DNA of 64,000 nt from an uncultured Gammaproteobacteria bacterium. Lineage in GTDB: Bacteria; Pseudomonadota; Gammaproteobacteria; Arenicellales; Poriferihabitantaceae. The position numbers and the translations under genes were made by a program. The notes beneath the pieces were generated by a model. It was given only the letters and a program-made list of their open reading frames with translations, ran no database searches and was not told the origin of the DNA. The first letter of the stretch is position 1. Each line of letters begins with the position of its first letter. Positions 9,241 to 17,986 of this stretch are shown here, piece by piece. The DNA is taken from NCBI GenBank assembly GCA_947259885.1, contig CAMYNW010000002.1, positions 182,847 to 246,846 on the forward strand. The letters are read 5' to 3'.

Positions 9241-10779
9241 ATGGCCAGACGCAACAATAGAAGAACCAGGAGGTCTGAGAGCACTGAACTCCCGAAAGCG
9301 TCACGCACGGTCGATTACCACAATCTGATCAATCCATTTACGCCGCAAACCGTGTTTTCCGAAGATGAAGTGGAGGCGCTGCATCAGAATGCATTGCGGA
9401 TACTTGAAGAATTAGGGATCAAGATGTTACTGCCTGCAGCCAGGGAGAGGTTGCAAACAGCCGGAGCGCTGGTAGACCATGACACTTTCATGGTCAGGAT
9501 CGGTCGGGAAATTGTTGCCCAAGCACTGGCCAGCGCACCCGCCAAGTTCAAAATTTGCGGTGGAATCAGCGACAAGGGCCTGATAGTCGCTCCGAGTCGG
9601 CTAATATTCAAATCTGGCGCAGGTTGTCCACATGCCTTTGACCGTGAACGTGGCCGTCGACCCGGCACACTGAAGGATTTCGAAGAACTGATCAAGCTCA
9701 CGGAAAGTTTCGATGCATTGCAACTGCTTGGAGCCATCGTTGAGCCGCAGGACATCGCCATCCATGAACGCCACTACAGGACAGCAAGGATTCAATTGTC
9801 TCTAAGTCATAAGGCACCCTGGGTGTATGCCCGTGGGAACAGTCAGGTAACCGACTGTTTTGAGATGATTCGGATTATGCGTGGGATATCCGCTGAAGAG
9901 TTCAAAAACTCCCCCTATTGTTCAACGGTAGTCAACACCAACTCCCCACGCCAATTGGATAAGCCCATGGCCCAGGGAATTATCGATTTTGCATTGGCCG
10001 GGCAACTGTGCATCATTACTCCTTTTTGCCTGTTGGGCGCGATGGCGCCAATAACGGTTGCCGGTGCGCTCAGCCTGCAGCATGCTGAGAATCTAGCGGG
10101 CATCACTCTTAGTCAGATCACAAAACCGGGCGCGCCAGTAATGTATGGAAACTTTGCCTCAAACGTAGACATGCGGTCCGGCTCGCCAACATTTGGCACT
10201 CCGGAGCAGGTCAAGGCGACACTTGGTTCAGGGCAACTTGCTCGTCGTGTTGGCTTGCCTTGGAGGTCTTCATCTGGCTCAGGGTCAAACATCGCCGATG
10301 CGCAGGGCGCCCATGAAACCGAAATGAGCGCCTGGGCTGCCGTGCTCGCGGGAGCTAACTTAATGATACACAGTGCTGGCTGGCTTGAAGGCGGTTTGAC
10401 CCTGGGCTATGAAAAAATGATCACCGACATGGAGATGGTGCAAAGCTTTGCTGAAATCTGCGGCGGTGCGATAGCAAACGAAGCCGAACTGGCATTTGAA
10501 GCGATAGCCGATGTAGAGCCGGGCGGGCACTTTTTTGCGACACAACACACGATGGACCGCTACCGTACAGGGTTTTATGAATCGCTGGTAGCAGATAGCT
10601 CTAACTTTGGACAGTGGCAGGAGGCCGGCAGCCTCACCGCGGACCAGCGTGCGACCTCGATATGGCAAAAAAGACTGGAAACATATACGCCCCCGGACAT
10701 TGAACCTGCAAGACTTGATGAACTCGATGAGTTTATCCGTAATCGAATTGCCGAAGGCGGTGCACCGCCTATGGACTAA
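9241..10779 (+). CDS. MttB-family (non-pyrrolysine) methyltransferase
   Basis: 512 residues of the trimethylamine methyltransferase superfamily (COG5598). Archaeal MttB carries pyrrolysine at an in-frame amber codon. Here the frame is open throughout, placing it with the non-Pyl homologues, some of which demethylate glycine betaine or other quaternary amines onto a corrinoid protein. Family-like stretches include GAVVEPQDI-like GAIVEPQDIAIHERH, VMYGNFASNVDMRSGSP and WLEGGLTLGYEKM. The N-terminus is rich in Arg. No corrinoid protein or RamA-type activator is seen in the window, so the methyl acceptor is open. It is the last gene of the cassette. Confidence 0.85.
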   Translation: MARRNNRRTRRSESTELPKASRTVDYHNLINPFTPQTVFSEDEVEALHQNALRILEELGIKMLLPAARERLQTAGALVDHDTFMVRIGREIVAQALASAPAKFKICGGISDKGLIVAPSRLIFKSGAGCPHAFDRERGRRPGTLKDFEELIKLTESFDALQLLGAIVEPQDIAIHERHYRTARIQLSLSHKAPWVYARGNSQVTDCFEMIRIMRGISAEEFKNSPYCSTVVNTNSPRQLDKPMAQGIIDFALAGQLCIITPFCLLGAMAPITVAGALSLQHAENLAGITLSQITKPGAPVMYGNFASNVDMRSGSPTFGTPEQVKATLGSGQLARRVGLPWRSSSGSGSNIADAQGAHETEMSAWAAVLAGANLMIHSAGWLEGGLTLGYEKMITDMEMVQSFAEICGGAIANEAELAFEAIADVEPGGHFFATQHTMDRYRTGFYESLVADSSNFGQWQEAGSLTADQRATSIWQKRLETYTPPDIEPARLDELDEFIRNRIAEGGAPPMD

Positions 10780-10796
10780 GGGTGAACTATGTGGAT

Positions 10797-11735
10797 TTAC
10801 CCTCGACGCGCAACCTTGTTCGCCAACACGGCTATAAGCAGCCCTAGTGTGACGTAACCAAACACCACTTCAACAACTACAATTAGCTCACCAAGCCAAC
10901 CAGCCGGCGTGACATCACCAAATCCAAGCGTTGTGTAGGTGACTAATGAATAATAGAACGGCGTGAACCAGGTATCAGCGCTTTCACTATAGTCGAGTAA
11001 ACCCCACTGTTTCCAGCGGCCGGTCCAGAATACTGCGCCAAACAGCACTGATAGGAAACAAGCACCTAGCGCAACTCTGCTAAAGCTTCTGCCAAAGTCG
11101 ATTAACCGCCATAATGCAAAGACTATTTTACCTCCCAGAGTTGCGTCTAGTTTAGCCTCTAAAGCATCTATGTACTGTTGGTCTTCAACGTCTCTTTTAA
11201 AAATCGGGTTGCCGCGGCAGGATTCTATTTTTGAGCCACCACATCGCCCGCGTAGCTCCTGTCGCGAATAAACTGTTTCCGAGAGCAGCGCATCCGTGAG
11301 ATCTGCTCCATTAATTTTTGCCCAGCTAATATCAGCTTTACTGAGATCCGCTCTCGTAAGGTCAGCGCCCCTTAGATCGGATTCTCTGAGATCTGCGGCA
11401 AATAAATTCGCTCCAGTTAAATCCGACTCGTTTAGATCCGCTTTATGGAGATCCGCTGCAATGAGATTGGCCGCCATGAGGTCAGCGCCGCTCAAATCCG
11501 ATTCGCTGAGATTTGCCTCACCGAGACTGGCGCCACTCAAATTCGCCCAACTAAGATCTGATCCGGACAAGTCTGCACCTCGTAGCTCGACGCCACTGAA
11601 ATTCGCGCCACTTAACTTCGCCCAGCTCAGGTTAGCGGAACTGAGATCAACATTACGCTCGGGGTTGTGCTCCCGCCAACTATTCCACTTCACAATATCC
11701 GAGCGGATCAATTGCACTGGTTCGTAATTTTTCAT
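10797..11735 (-). CDS. Pentapeptide-repeat protein fused to a two-helix ion channel
   Basis: About 312 residues. Residues ~30-160 are a long run of A(D/N)LXX pentapeptides that should fold as a right-handed quadrilateral beta helix. After a linker come two membrane helices (ALGACFLSVLFGAVFW and LIVVVEVVFGYVTLGLLIAVLA) flanking a pore loop TYTTLGFGDVTPAGW, whose TLGFGD resembles the potassium selectivity filter TVGYGD. The likely product is a K+-type channel with a cytoplasmic beta-helix sensor. The ATG at 11735 is preferred to the TTG at 11756. It is convergent with the MttB-like gene and not obviously part of an operon. Confidence 0.85.
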   Translation of the reverse strand: MKNYEPVQLIRSDIVKWNSWREHNPERNVDLSSANLSWAKLSGANFSGVELRGADLSGSDLSWANLSGASLGEANLSESDLSGADLMAANLIAADLHKADLNESDLTGANLFAADLRESDLRGADLTRADLSKADISWAKINGADLTDALLSETVYSRQELRGRCGGSKIESCRGNPIFKRDVEDQQYIDALEAKLDATLGGKIVFALWRLIDFGRSFSRVALGACFLSVLFGAVFWTGRWKQWGLLDYSESADTWFTPFYYSLVTYTTLGFGDVTPAGWLGELIVVVEVVFGYVTLGLLIAVLANKVARRG

Positions 11736-12089
11736 ATATCTATTGCGGCTACTCAACTAGACTCACTTAATACAGCTGAAATCAGCTTCGACCAAAAAGC
11801 GTTTTCCAGCTGTAGCAGTCAGATCAATATTCAGGCAAGCACACCCAAGACCTCCGACAATTTCTTTTATCATAAGAGCACATAGTCACGCTGATAGGGT
11901 AACTTTGTCCTACATCGATTTGATCGGTCTGAACCTTCACTGTCCCGAAACCGTCGATACACTGTAATACTACAGAATATTTAACCGATTAAAACCTTAA
12001 AGATAAGTAACGCTTGAGGCTATCTTTCCAATAAAACCGTGAGTTCCGCTAATCCCCGCGTGTCCTGATCTGGATACGTTGGCACCTTA
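11736..12089. other. Intergenic region without recognised feature
   Basis: This 354-base gap lies between the start of the pentapeptide-channel gene and the end of the adenylate cyclase gene, both minus strand. It should hold the promoter of the channel gene. I see no convincing hairpin terminator, RNA gene or conserved ORF. Confidence 0.5.
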
Positions 12090-13628
12090 CTACTTTGATT
12101 CCAGCTTGATTTTGCTGCCCGTGATTCCCGCTTGCAGTCGTTTCAAATGAAAAGCGGCAAGAGAATCATCTGGATGACCGGAACAATACTGCAAAAAGTT
12201 CTGGCAAGCGTCCGGATGGCAGGCCTCTAACAACTGGTACGCCATTAAGTATGCCGCCTCATCCACCCCGTCTGTATTACTATCGCCCAACGGTTCAAAC
12301 ACCTCCGTTTCCTGGTTTTTACCTTTCAATAATAGTACCCCAATCGGCCGACCTCGAAAGTTCTTTATGCGGGATTTGGTATCACTGCTGACACAGATTC
12401 TAGTTCCCAAATACTTGTTTGCACTTTCCAACCTGGCTGCGATATTGATTGAATCGCCGTGAGCCGTATAGTCAAAGTAGTCTTCACCACCAAAATTTCC
12501 CACGATAGCGCTGCCGGAATTTACCCCTATCCGGGTAACACCAATTGGAATCTCAGATTTAATCCGCTGGCGAAAGTTTTGAGCGACCGCATCCATCTCA
12601 AGGGCACAGTTAATTGCTCTAACAGCGTGATCCGGTTGTTCTTTTGGTGCGCCAAAAATCACATGAAGCGCATCGCCTACGATTTTTTCAACTGTCCCTT
12701 CATGCTTAAACGCAGTACGGATCAGCTCATCCAGATACCGGTTGATGATCGATACCACTAATGATGGCTCATTATTTTCGACTAGCGATGTAAAGCCTTC
12801 TAAATCAGTAAAAACAAAGCTCAAGTCTTTACGCTCACCACCGACCTGAAACAATTCAGGGTCATCCTCCAAGCGATTAACCAAATTTGGAGAAAAATAC
12901 CGGCCAAGCTGAATATTCTTCTTTTGCAACTGGGCTGACTCCACCACCATGTTACGGGCACGCATTGTCAGAAGCGTCAGAATGACACCGGACAGCAACA
13001 TAATTACAAGTTGGGTAACCACTCTTCCGCTCGAGATTGCGGGAGAGGTGTATGCAACCAGATAGCTGGCGGTAAATTCAGTATGACTATCGTTTAGACC
13101 TAAAACTAAAAGTACGGCATGTACTAATAGCGCACCTATAGTGACCAACAACGGATACAGCGGACGCATTGCCAGAGTGTTCAGGGTAATAAACAAAATA
13201 GCGATCAGCGTAACTGAAGATTTCAACGTAATTCCGACTGGCAGATCACTGCCGCCAAGAGATGTATGCCAGATGAAAGGTAATGTCGCGATCACACACA
13301 CATCGAGCCCAACTCCAGCAAGGCTGATAAGCGTAAGATGCATACGGCGCCTAAGAAACAAAGTCGATACTGCCAGTACGGCGACATAGATCACCAGCAG
13401 TATAGTAGTGGCAACACGATCAATCATGGACGTCCCAAGCAACCAAACCATTGGAACCATAATCGCAATCATCGCAAACCTGACCGCGGAGCTCATCTTA
13501 AGCGCTTTATATTCACGCTCCCGCAACAACTCAGTTGCCGGATCTATGAGTGATTGTATCTGTTCGGATTGCGTGGCAATAACCTCATTCAACGGGATAC
13601 ACGATGGTGAAATATTAGCATGCGACAA
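12090..13628 (-). CDS. Membrane-bound class III adenylate/guanylate cyclase
   Basis: 512 residues. The N-terminal half has about six hydrophobic helices (residues ~50-225). A short coiled linker leads to a class III cyclase domain (~255-430), with metal-binding FVFTDLEGFTSL, KIVGDALHVIFG and the substrate segment FDYTAHGDSINIAARLES. The key Asp residues and the Arg of NIAARLE are present, so it should make cAMP (or cGMP) from the inner membrane. A C-terminal ~70-residue extension resembles a tetratricopeptide-like helical tail. The annotated start is a TTG and the true start may be internal. It is divergent from the cupin gene. Confidence 0.88.
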   Translation of the reverse strand: MSHANISPSCIPLNEVIATQSEQIQSLIDPATELLREREYKALKMSSAVRFAMIAIMVPMVWLLGTSMIDRVATTILLVIYVAVLAVSTLFLRRRMHLTLISLAGVGLDVCVIATLPFIWHTSLGGSDLPVGITLKSSVTLIAILFITLNTLAMRPLYPLLVTIGALLVHAVLLVLGLNDSHTEFTASYLVAYTSPAISSGRVVTQLVIMLLSGVILTLLTMRARNMVVESAQLQKKNIQLGRYFSPNLVNRLEDDPELFQVGGERKDLSFVFTDLEGFTSLVENNEPSLVVSIINRYLDELIRTAFKHEGTVEKIVGDALHVIFGAPKEQPDHAVRAINCALEMDAVAQNFRQRIKSEIPIGVTRIGVNSGSAIVGNFGGEDYFDYTAHGDSINIAARLESANKYLGTRICVSSDTKSRIKNFRGRPIGVLLLKGKNQETEVFEPLGDSNTDGVDEAAYLMAYQLLEACHPDACQNFLQYCSGHPDDSLAAFHLKRLQAGITGSKIKLESK

Positions 13629-13705
13629 ACAGTAGAGACTTAGCCATGATGGAATTTACGTTGTAGAATCAATCTCTCATGACCTGACTTAGAGAGGCAT
13701 TCCGA

Positions 13706-14263
13706 ATGGCCTTTGTACTGGAACAGTTTGTTGAAGATTGCCGCATTGCGCTCATTGAGAATGATGCTCAAGGCGCGATCAGGGAGCACATCGCAAAAGC
13801 GGTATCTGACCCAGCCAGAATTATCGACGCGTTAGGCACCCCCGAATTGGCCGGGCTTGAAACTCTCTATCACGCTGAAGACCTGACAATTTTGAATATC
13901 GTTTGGGCGCCCGGGATGACACTGCATCCCCACAATCATTGCATGTGGGCAAATATTGGGATTTATGGCGGTGAAGAAGAAAACACCTTCTATCAAAGAA
14001 GCCCGGACGGACTACTTCAGCAGGGCCACAAACTATTAAATGAAAAAGAAGTTGTTCCACTACATCAGGATGTAATTCACAGCGTACATAATCCTTCCCC
14101 AAAATTGACTGCCGCCATACACGTTTATGGTGGTGATTTCTTTAACGCGCCACGCAGTGAATGGACCCCCGACACACTGCGGGAGCAACCCCTCGACATT
14201 GAGCATACGCGTGCAGTTTTTGCTGAAGCAAACGAAAAACTTAAAGCGGCTAAGGGCACCTGA
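13706..14263 (+). CDS. Small cupin, COG5553/cysteine dioxygenase-like
   Basis: 185 residues. The metal-binding cupin motif is visible at residues ~75-95 (PGMTLHPHNHCMWANIGIYGG, then ENTFY), with a second His at DVIHSVHNPSP. It resembles predicted metal-dependent enzymes of the double-stranded beta-helix group related to cysteine and 3-mercaptopropionate dioxygenases. The substrate is not known. An AGAGAGG sequence lies about ten bases before the ATG. It stands alone, divergent from the cyclase and 98 bases upstream of the transporter operon region. Confidence 0.75.
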   Translation: MAFVLEQFVEDCRIALIENDAQGAIREHIAKAVSDPARIIDALGTPELAGLETLYHAEDLTILNIVWAPGMTLHPHNHCMWANIGIYGGEEENTFYQRSPDGLLQQGHKLLNEKEVVPLHQDVIHSVHNPSPKLTAAIHVYGGDFFNAPRSEWTPDTLREQPLDIEHTRAVFAEANEKLKAAKGT

Positions 14264-14395
14264 AGATTACCACGACGGCTAAGGGCTCAATACTAAGCGT
14301 TGTAAAGGATGAATTAATCCATGTTCACCTAGATCTACTTTGAAAAAATAAAGCATTTGAATTGTCACCCGATTTTAGCCTAAACTCAGTTAATT

Positions 14396-14411
14396 CTGAC
14401 CTTTTGGTCAG
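14396..14411 (+). promoter_or_regulatory. RutR-like operator before the purine transporter operon
   Basis: CTGACCTTTTGGTCAG is a perfect 6+4+6 dyad. Its core differs at one defined position from the E. coli RutR consensus TGACCANNTGGTCA. It begins with the same AATTCTGACC as the xdhA site and lies 32 bases before the preferred TTG start at 14443. An AT-rich TTAATT directly precedes it and may serve as a -10, but no clear -35 is seen. Confidence 0.7.
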
Positions 14412-14442
14412 CTTTACAATCGACCACCGGCGACTAATTACC

Positions 14443-15984
14443 TTGCAAGGCGAATTCCTTATACAGCTTGACGGTATGACTAAATCGTTTCCGGGCGTGC
14501 TAGCGAATGATCGCGTAAATCTCACCATCGCTCCCGGAGAGATTCACGCTTTACTGGGGGAAAATGGTGCGGGAAAGTCCACCCTGGTTAAGATGATCTA
14601 TGGCATTTTACGACCTGATCAGGGTCAGATAAAGTGGAAAGGTAACACGGTTGAAATTACCAGTCCTGCGTTTGCCCGCAACCTTGGGATCGCCATGGTG
14701 TTCCAACACTTTTCCCTGTTCGATTCACTCACTGTGTTCGAGAATATTGTGCTCGGAATGGATGCCTCTACGGACACTTCCAAATTACGTTCCGAAATTG
14801 AAGACATCTCCACTCGATATGGCCTGCCTCTCGATGCGAACCGACATGTCTATACTTTGTCGGTTGGAGAACGTCAAAGAATTGAAATCATTCGCTGTTT
14901 GCTGCAACACCCGAGTCTGCTGGTGATGGACGAACCCACTTCAGTACTGACGCCACAGGAAGTAGAAAAGTTGTTTGAAACATTAAATCGACTGGCTGAT
15001 GAAGGTTTGTCGATTCTTTATATTAGTCATAAGCTGGACGAAATTAAGGCGCTATGCCACCACGCCACTATTCTGCGCGGCGGTAAAGTGGTGGATTCAG
15101 TCCAGGTCGAAACGGAAACGCCATCCAGTCTCGCCGCAAAGATGATGGGGGAATCTCTTGCGACAAGTAACCTTGAGCAACAAGGGGAACCGGGAGAAAT
15201 TCGGCTTCAGGTATCTGGCTTGAATGTACTGGCAGTGGATGAGTTCAGCATTCCACTTAAGAACATCACATTTGAAGTCAGGTCCGGAGAAATCCTTGGT
15301 GTTGCAGGGGTTGCCGGAAATGGGCAGGATGAACTGCTCAAAGCATTGAGTGGAGAGACCCTGACAGCAGATTCCTCCGCATTACAGATAGACGGCAAGC
15401 CCTGTGGTGGCAAAGGTCCAAATGCCCGTCGGATGTTGGGCATGTCGACGATCCCGGAAGAACGCCTTGGTCACGGTGCAGTTCCCGGCATGAGTCTTGT
15501 AGATAATGGATTGCTTACGGCATTTCAGCGTCTAGAGTTTCTGACTGGTGGATTTATTGTTCGAGGTGCCAGCGAGCTGTTCGCGCAAGAAGTTGTTCGC
15601 CGTTTTAATGTTAAATCCCACGGTATCGAAGCTGTGGCTTCGAGCCTATCAGGAGGCAACCTCCAGAAATTCATTGTCGGCAGAGAAATCTGTCAAAAGC
15701 CAGAGCTATTAGTGGTATCGCAACCGACTTGGGGTGTAGATGCCGGTGCCGCTCAGACCATCCATGAAGCTCTCAGACAGCTGGCAAGTGAGGGCACGGC
15801 AGTTGTAGTCATCTCCCAGGACCTGGATGAACTAATGAAAATTAGTGACCGTATTTCGGCAATCTGCGCCGGCGAACTTTCACAAACTTACCCTGCAGCA
15901 GGCGTTACCATCGAGCAGATCGGTCTTATGATGGCCGGCGCCCATTCGGTAGATGAGATAACAGAGAAGGTCGATGCTATTTAA
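14443..15984 (+). CDS. ABC transporter ATPase, nucleoside/purine type (tandem domains)
   Basis: About 513 residues with two ABC domains, as in the RbsA/YufO class. Domain 1 carries Walker A GENGAGKST, signature LSVGERQRIEI and Walker B LLVMDEPTS. Domain 2 carries the degenerate GVAGNGQDEL, signature LSGGNLQKFIVGRE and VVSQPTWGVDAG, where the Glu of Walker B is missing, as is usual for this class. The frame stays open upstream to a TTG at 14362, but that would place the operator inside the gene. The TTG at 14443 gives a normal family N-terminus. It powers uptake through the two permeases downstream and overlaps the first by 11 bases. Confidence 0.9.
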   Translation: MQGEFLIQLDGMTKSFPGVLANDRVNLTIAPGEIHALLGENGAGKSTLVKMIYGILRPDQGQIKWKGNTVEITSPAFARNLGIAMVFQHFSLFDSLTVFENIVLGMDASTDTSKLRSEIEDISTRYGLPLDANRHVYTLSVGERQRIEIIRCLLQHPSLLVMDEPTSVLTPQEVEKLFETLNRLADEGLSILYISHKLDEIKALCHHATILRGGKVVDSVQVETETPSSLAAKMMGESLATSNLEQQGEPGEIRLQVSGLNVLAVDEFSIPLKNITFEVRSGEILGVAGVAGNGQDELLKALSGETLTADSSALQIDGKPCGGKGPNARRMLGMSTIPEERLGHGAVPGMSLVDNGLLTAFQRLEFLTGGFIVRGASELFAQEVVRRFNVKSHGIEAVASSLSGGNLQKFIVGREICQKPELLVVSQPTWGVDAGAAQTIHEALRQLASEGTAVVVISQDLDELMKISDRISAICAGELSQTYPAAGVTIEQIGLMMAGAHSVDEITEKVDAI

Positions 15985-17050
15985 GCTGATCAAACGACCA
16001 GAGCCATCACGCGCAATGGTTTTTGTTTCTCCTCTTGTCGCATTAGGCCTGACCCTGCTATCTGGAATTGTGTTATTCCAGATAATGGGTGTAAACCCCG
16101 GACAGGCTCTATATGCTTTCTTCGTTGAGCCACTTACGTCGAAGTATGGTTGGGGGGAACTCGGGGTCAAAGCCACACCTCTGGTTTTGATTGCAGTTGC
16201 CCTATCGATCGGATTTCGAGCGGGTGTCTGGAACATCGGTGCAGAAGGACAGCTAACACTCGGCGCAATCTGTGGTGGCGGAATTGCGCTATGGCTATAC
16301 CAGGTTGATTCGATATTTGTGCTTCCCTTAATGGTGGTATGTGGAATTGCGGGAGGCATGTTGTGGGCAGCAATTCCGGCGTTTCTCCGAACCCGATTCA
16401 ATGCAAACGAAATTCTGACGAGCCTGATGCTGACGTACGTTGCGACTCTGTTTCTCAGTGTCCTGGTGCACGGACCGTGGCGTGATCCGGATGGATTTAA
16501 TTTTCCAGAGTCACGCATTTTCAGCGACGCCGCTACCCTGCCTCTTATCCTTGACGGCACCCGACTGCATCTCGGCTGGATTTTTGCCCTGGTAGTAGTT
16601 GCCAGCGCATGGATACTAATGGCGCGCACCATCATTGGCTTTCAGATCAAGGTTGTTGGCGAAGCGCCTGCGGCAGGGAGATATGCGGGATTTAGCGTCA
16701 ACAAAGTTATCTGGTTTGCCCTGATGATGAGTGGTGGCGCAGCTGGGCTTGCGGGGCTGGTGGAAGTTTCCGGGCCAATTGGACAATTGCTGCCTTCAAT
16801 CTCTCCAGGATACGGATTTACTGCAATCATCGTAGCATTCGTGGGACGCCTGCATCCGGTCGGAGTTCTGCTAGCCGGGCTACTACTGGCACTGTCGTAC
16901 CTCGGAGGCGAGAGCGCACAAATTTCTCTAAATCTGCCCTTAGCCGTGACCGGCGTGTTTCAAGGCATGCTGTTATTTTTCCTGCTGGCTTGTGACGTAC
17001 TGATCCAATACCGGATTGTTCCGGCCACTGCAAAATCAATTGCCTCCTAA
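15974..17050 (+). CDS. ABC transporter permease 1, nucleoside/purine type
   Basis: 358 residues, hydrophobic throughout with about 8-10 helices, of the BPD_transp_2 class (YufP-like). Seen are the conserved GFRAGVWNIGAEGQLTLGA segment and AGRYAGFSVNKV. It overlaps the ATPase by 11 bases and is followed after 8 bases by the second permease. With xanthine dehydrogenase and urate-degrading genes around it, the cargo is probably a purine base, nucleoside or urate-type compound. No binding lipoprotein is encoded in the window. Confidence 0.9.
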   Translation: MLFKLIKRPEPSRAMVFVSPLVALGLTLLSGIVLFQIMGVNPGQALYAFFVEPLTSKYGWGELGVKATPLVLIAVALSIGFRAGVWNIGAEGQLTLGAICGGGIALWLYQVDSIFVLPLMVVCGIAGGMLWAAIPAFLRTRFNANEILTSLMLTYVATLFLSVLVHGPWRDPDGFNFPESRIFSDAATLPLILDGTRLHLGWIFALVVVASAWILMARTIIGFQIKVVGEAPAAGRYAGFSVNKVIWFALMMSGGAAGLAGLVEVSGPIGQLLPSISPGYGFTAIIVAFVGRLHPVGVLLAGLLLALSYLGGESAQISLNLPLAVTGVFQGMLLFFLLACDVLIQYRIVPATAKSIAS

Positions 17051-17058
17051 ATGCTGAT

Positions 17059-17979
17059 ATGGATATCCTGATTCCCACGTTATTGACTATCATCACTGCT
17101 GCCACACCGCTGCTCTACGCGGCTATCGGTGAAATGATTACTGAGAAAGCCGGTGTATTGAACCTTGGAGTTGAAGGCATGATGTTACTTGGCGCGGTAT
17201 GTGGTTTCGCCACTGTGCATTTTACCGGCAGCGCGACTTTAGCCATCCTGGCTGGCTTTCTAGCAGGCGCGGGATTATCGATTATCTTTGCCGTATTAGT
17301 GCTTGGGTTTCAGTCGAGCCAGGTTGCCACCGGACTGGCACTCACAATTTTTGGCATTGGCCTTAGCGCTCTGCTCGGGCAGAATCTCGTCGGCATAGCC
17401 TATGACGGATTACCGAAGCTAACTATTCCCCTTCTTTACGATATACCAGTATTGGGACCTCTACTTTTTAGCCATGACATACTTGTATATGGCTCGATAT
17501 TACTGGTAGCGACAGTTGCCTGGTTCCTGAACCATACGCGCCCGGGGTTAATTCTGCGCGCAGTAGGCAACTCTCACGATGCTGCCCATGCAATTGGCTA
17601 CCATGTTCTAAGAATCAGATTCTTCGCTATCCTGTTCGGCGGCGGTATGGCCGGACTTGCTGGGGCATATCTATCGCTGGCCTATTCCCCGCTGTGGATT
17701 GAGAACATGAGCGCTGGCAGGGGCTGGATAGCACTGGCGTTAGTTGTGTTTGCAACCTGGCGTCCATGGCGTGTACTTATTGGCGCCTATTTATTTGGCG
17801 GTATCTCCATTTTGCAATTACATGCCCAGGCACTTGGCATCGGTGTTCCGTCACAGGTGATGTCGATGCTGCCCTATATTGCCACAATCGCGGTACTGGT
17901 TATGATCTCCCGCGATCGCAATAAAATAAGGTTGAATGCACCAGCCTGCATTGGGAAACCATTTCACCCGACATCTTGA
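17059..17979 (+). CDS. ABC transporter permease 2, nucleoside/purine type
   Basis: 306 residues, YufQ-like partner permease with the family segment GEMITEKAGVLNLGVEGMML (residues ~22-41), GFQSSQVATGLALTIFG and PWRVLIGAYLFGG. Together with the preceding permease it forms the membrane channel. It ends seven bases before the preferred start of the RutR-like regulator, so both are in one transcript. Confidence 0.9.
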   Translation: MDILIPTLLTIITAATPLLYAAIGEMITEKAGVLNLGVEGMMLLGAVCGFATVHFTGSATLAILAGFLAGAGLSIIFAVLVLGFQSSQVATGLALTIFGIGLSALLGQNLVGIAYDGLPKLTIPLLYDIPVLGPLLFSHDILVYGSILLVATVAWFLNHTRPGLILRAVGNSHDAAHAIGYHVLRIRFFAILFGGGMAGLAGAYLSLAYSPLWIENMSAGRGWIALALVVFATWRPWRVLIGAYLFGGISILQLHAQALGIGVPSQVMSMLPYIATIAVLVMISRDRNKIRLNAPACIGKPFHPTS

Positions 17980-17986
17980 CCGAAGC

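Noticed and set aside
9241..10779. Possible pyrrolysine (in-frame UAG) in the MttB homologue
   Set aside because: The frame is open from start to stop with no amber codon, so standard decoding suffices.
11341..11640. Tandem DNA repeats in the pentapeptide gene as a variable repeat or CRISPR-like array
   Set aside because: Units are imperfect 15-base codon-level repeats without spacers, fully explained by the protein.
11296..11727. 143-residue plus-strand open frame rich in RSAPLRS repeats
   Set aside because: It is antisense to the pentapeptide-repeat gene. The 15-base periodicity of that gene keeps the opposite strand open. The product is low complexity.
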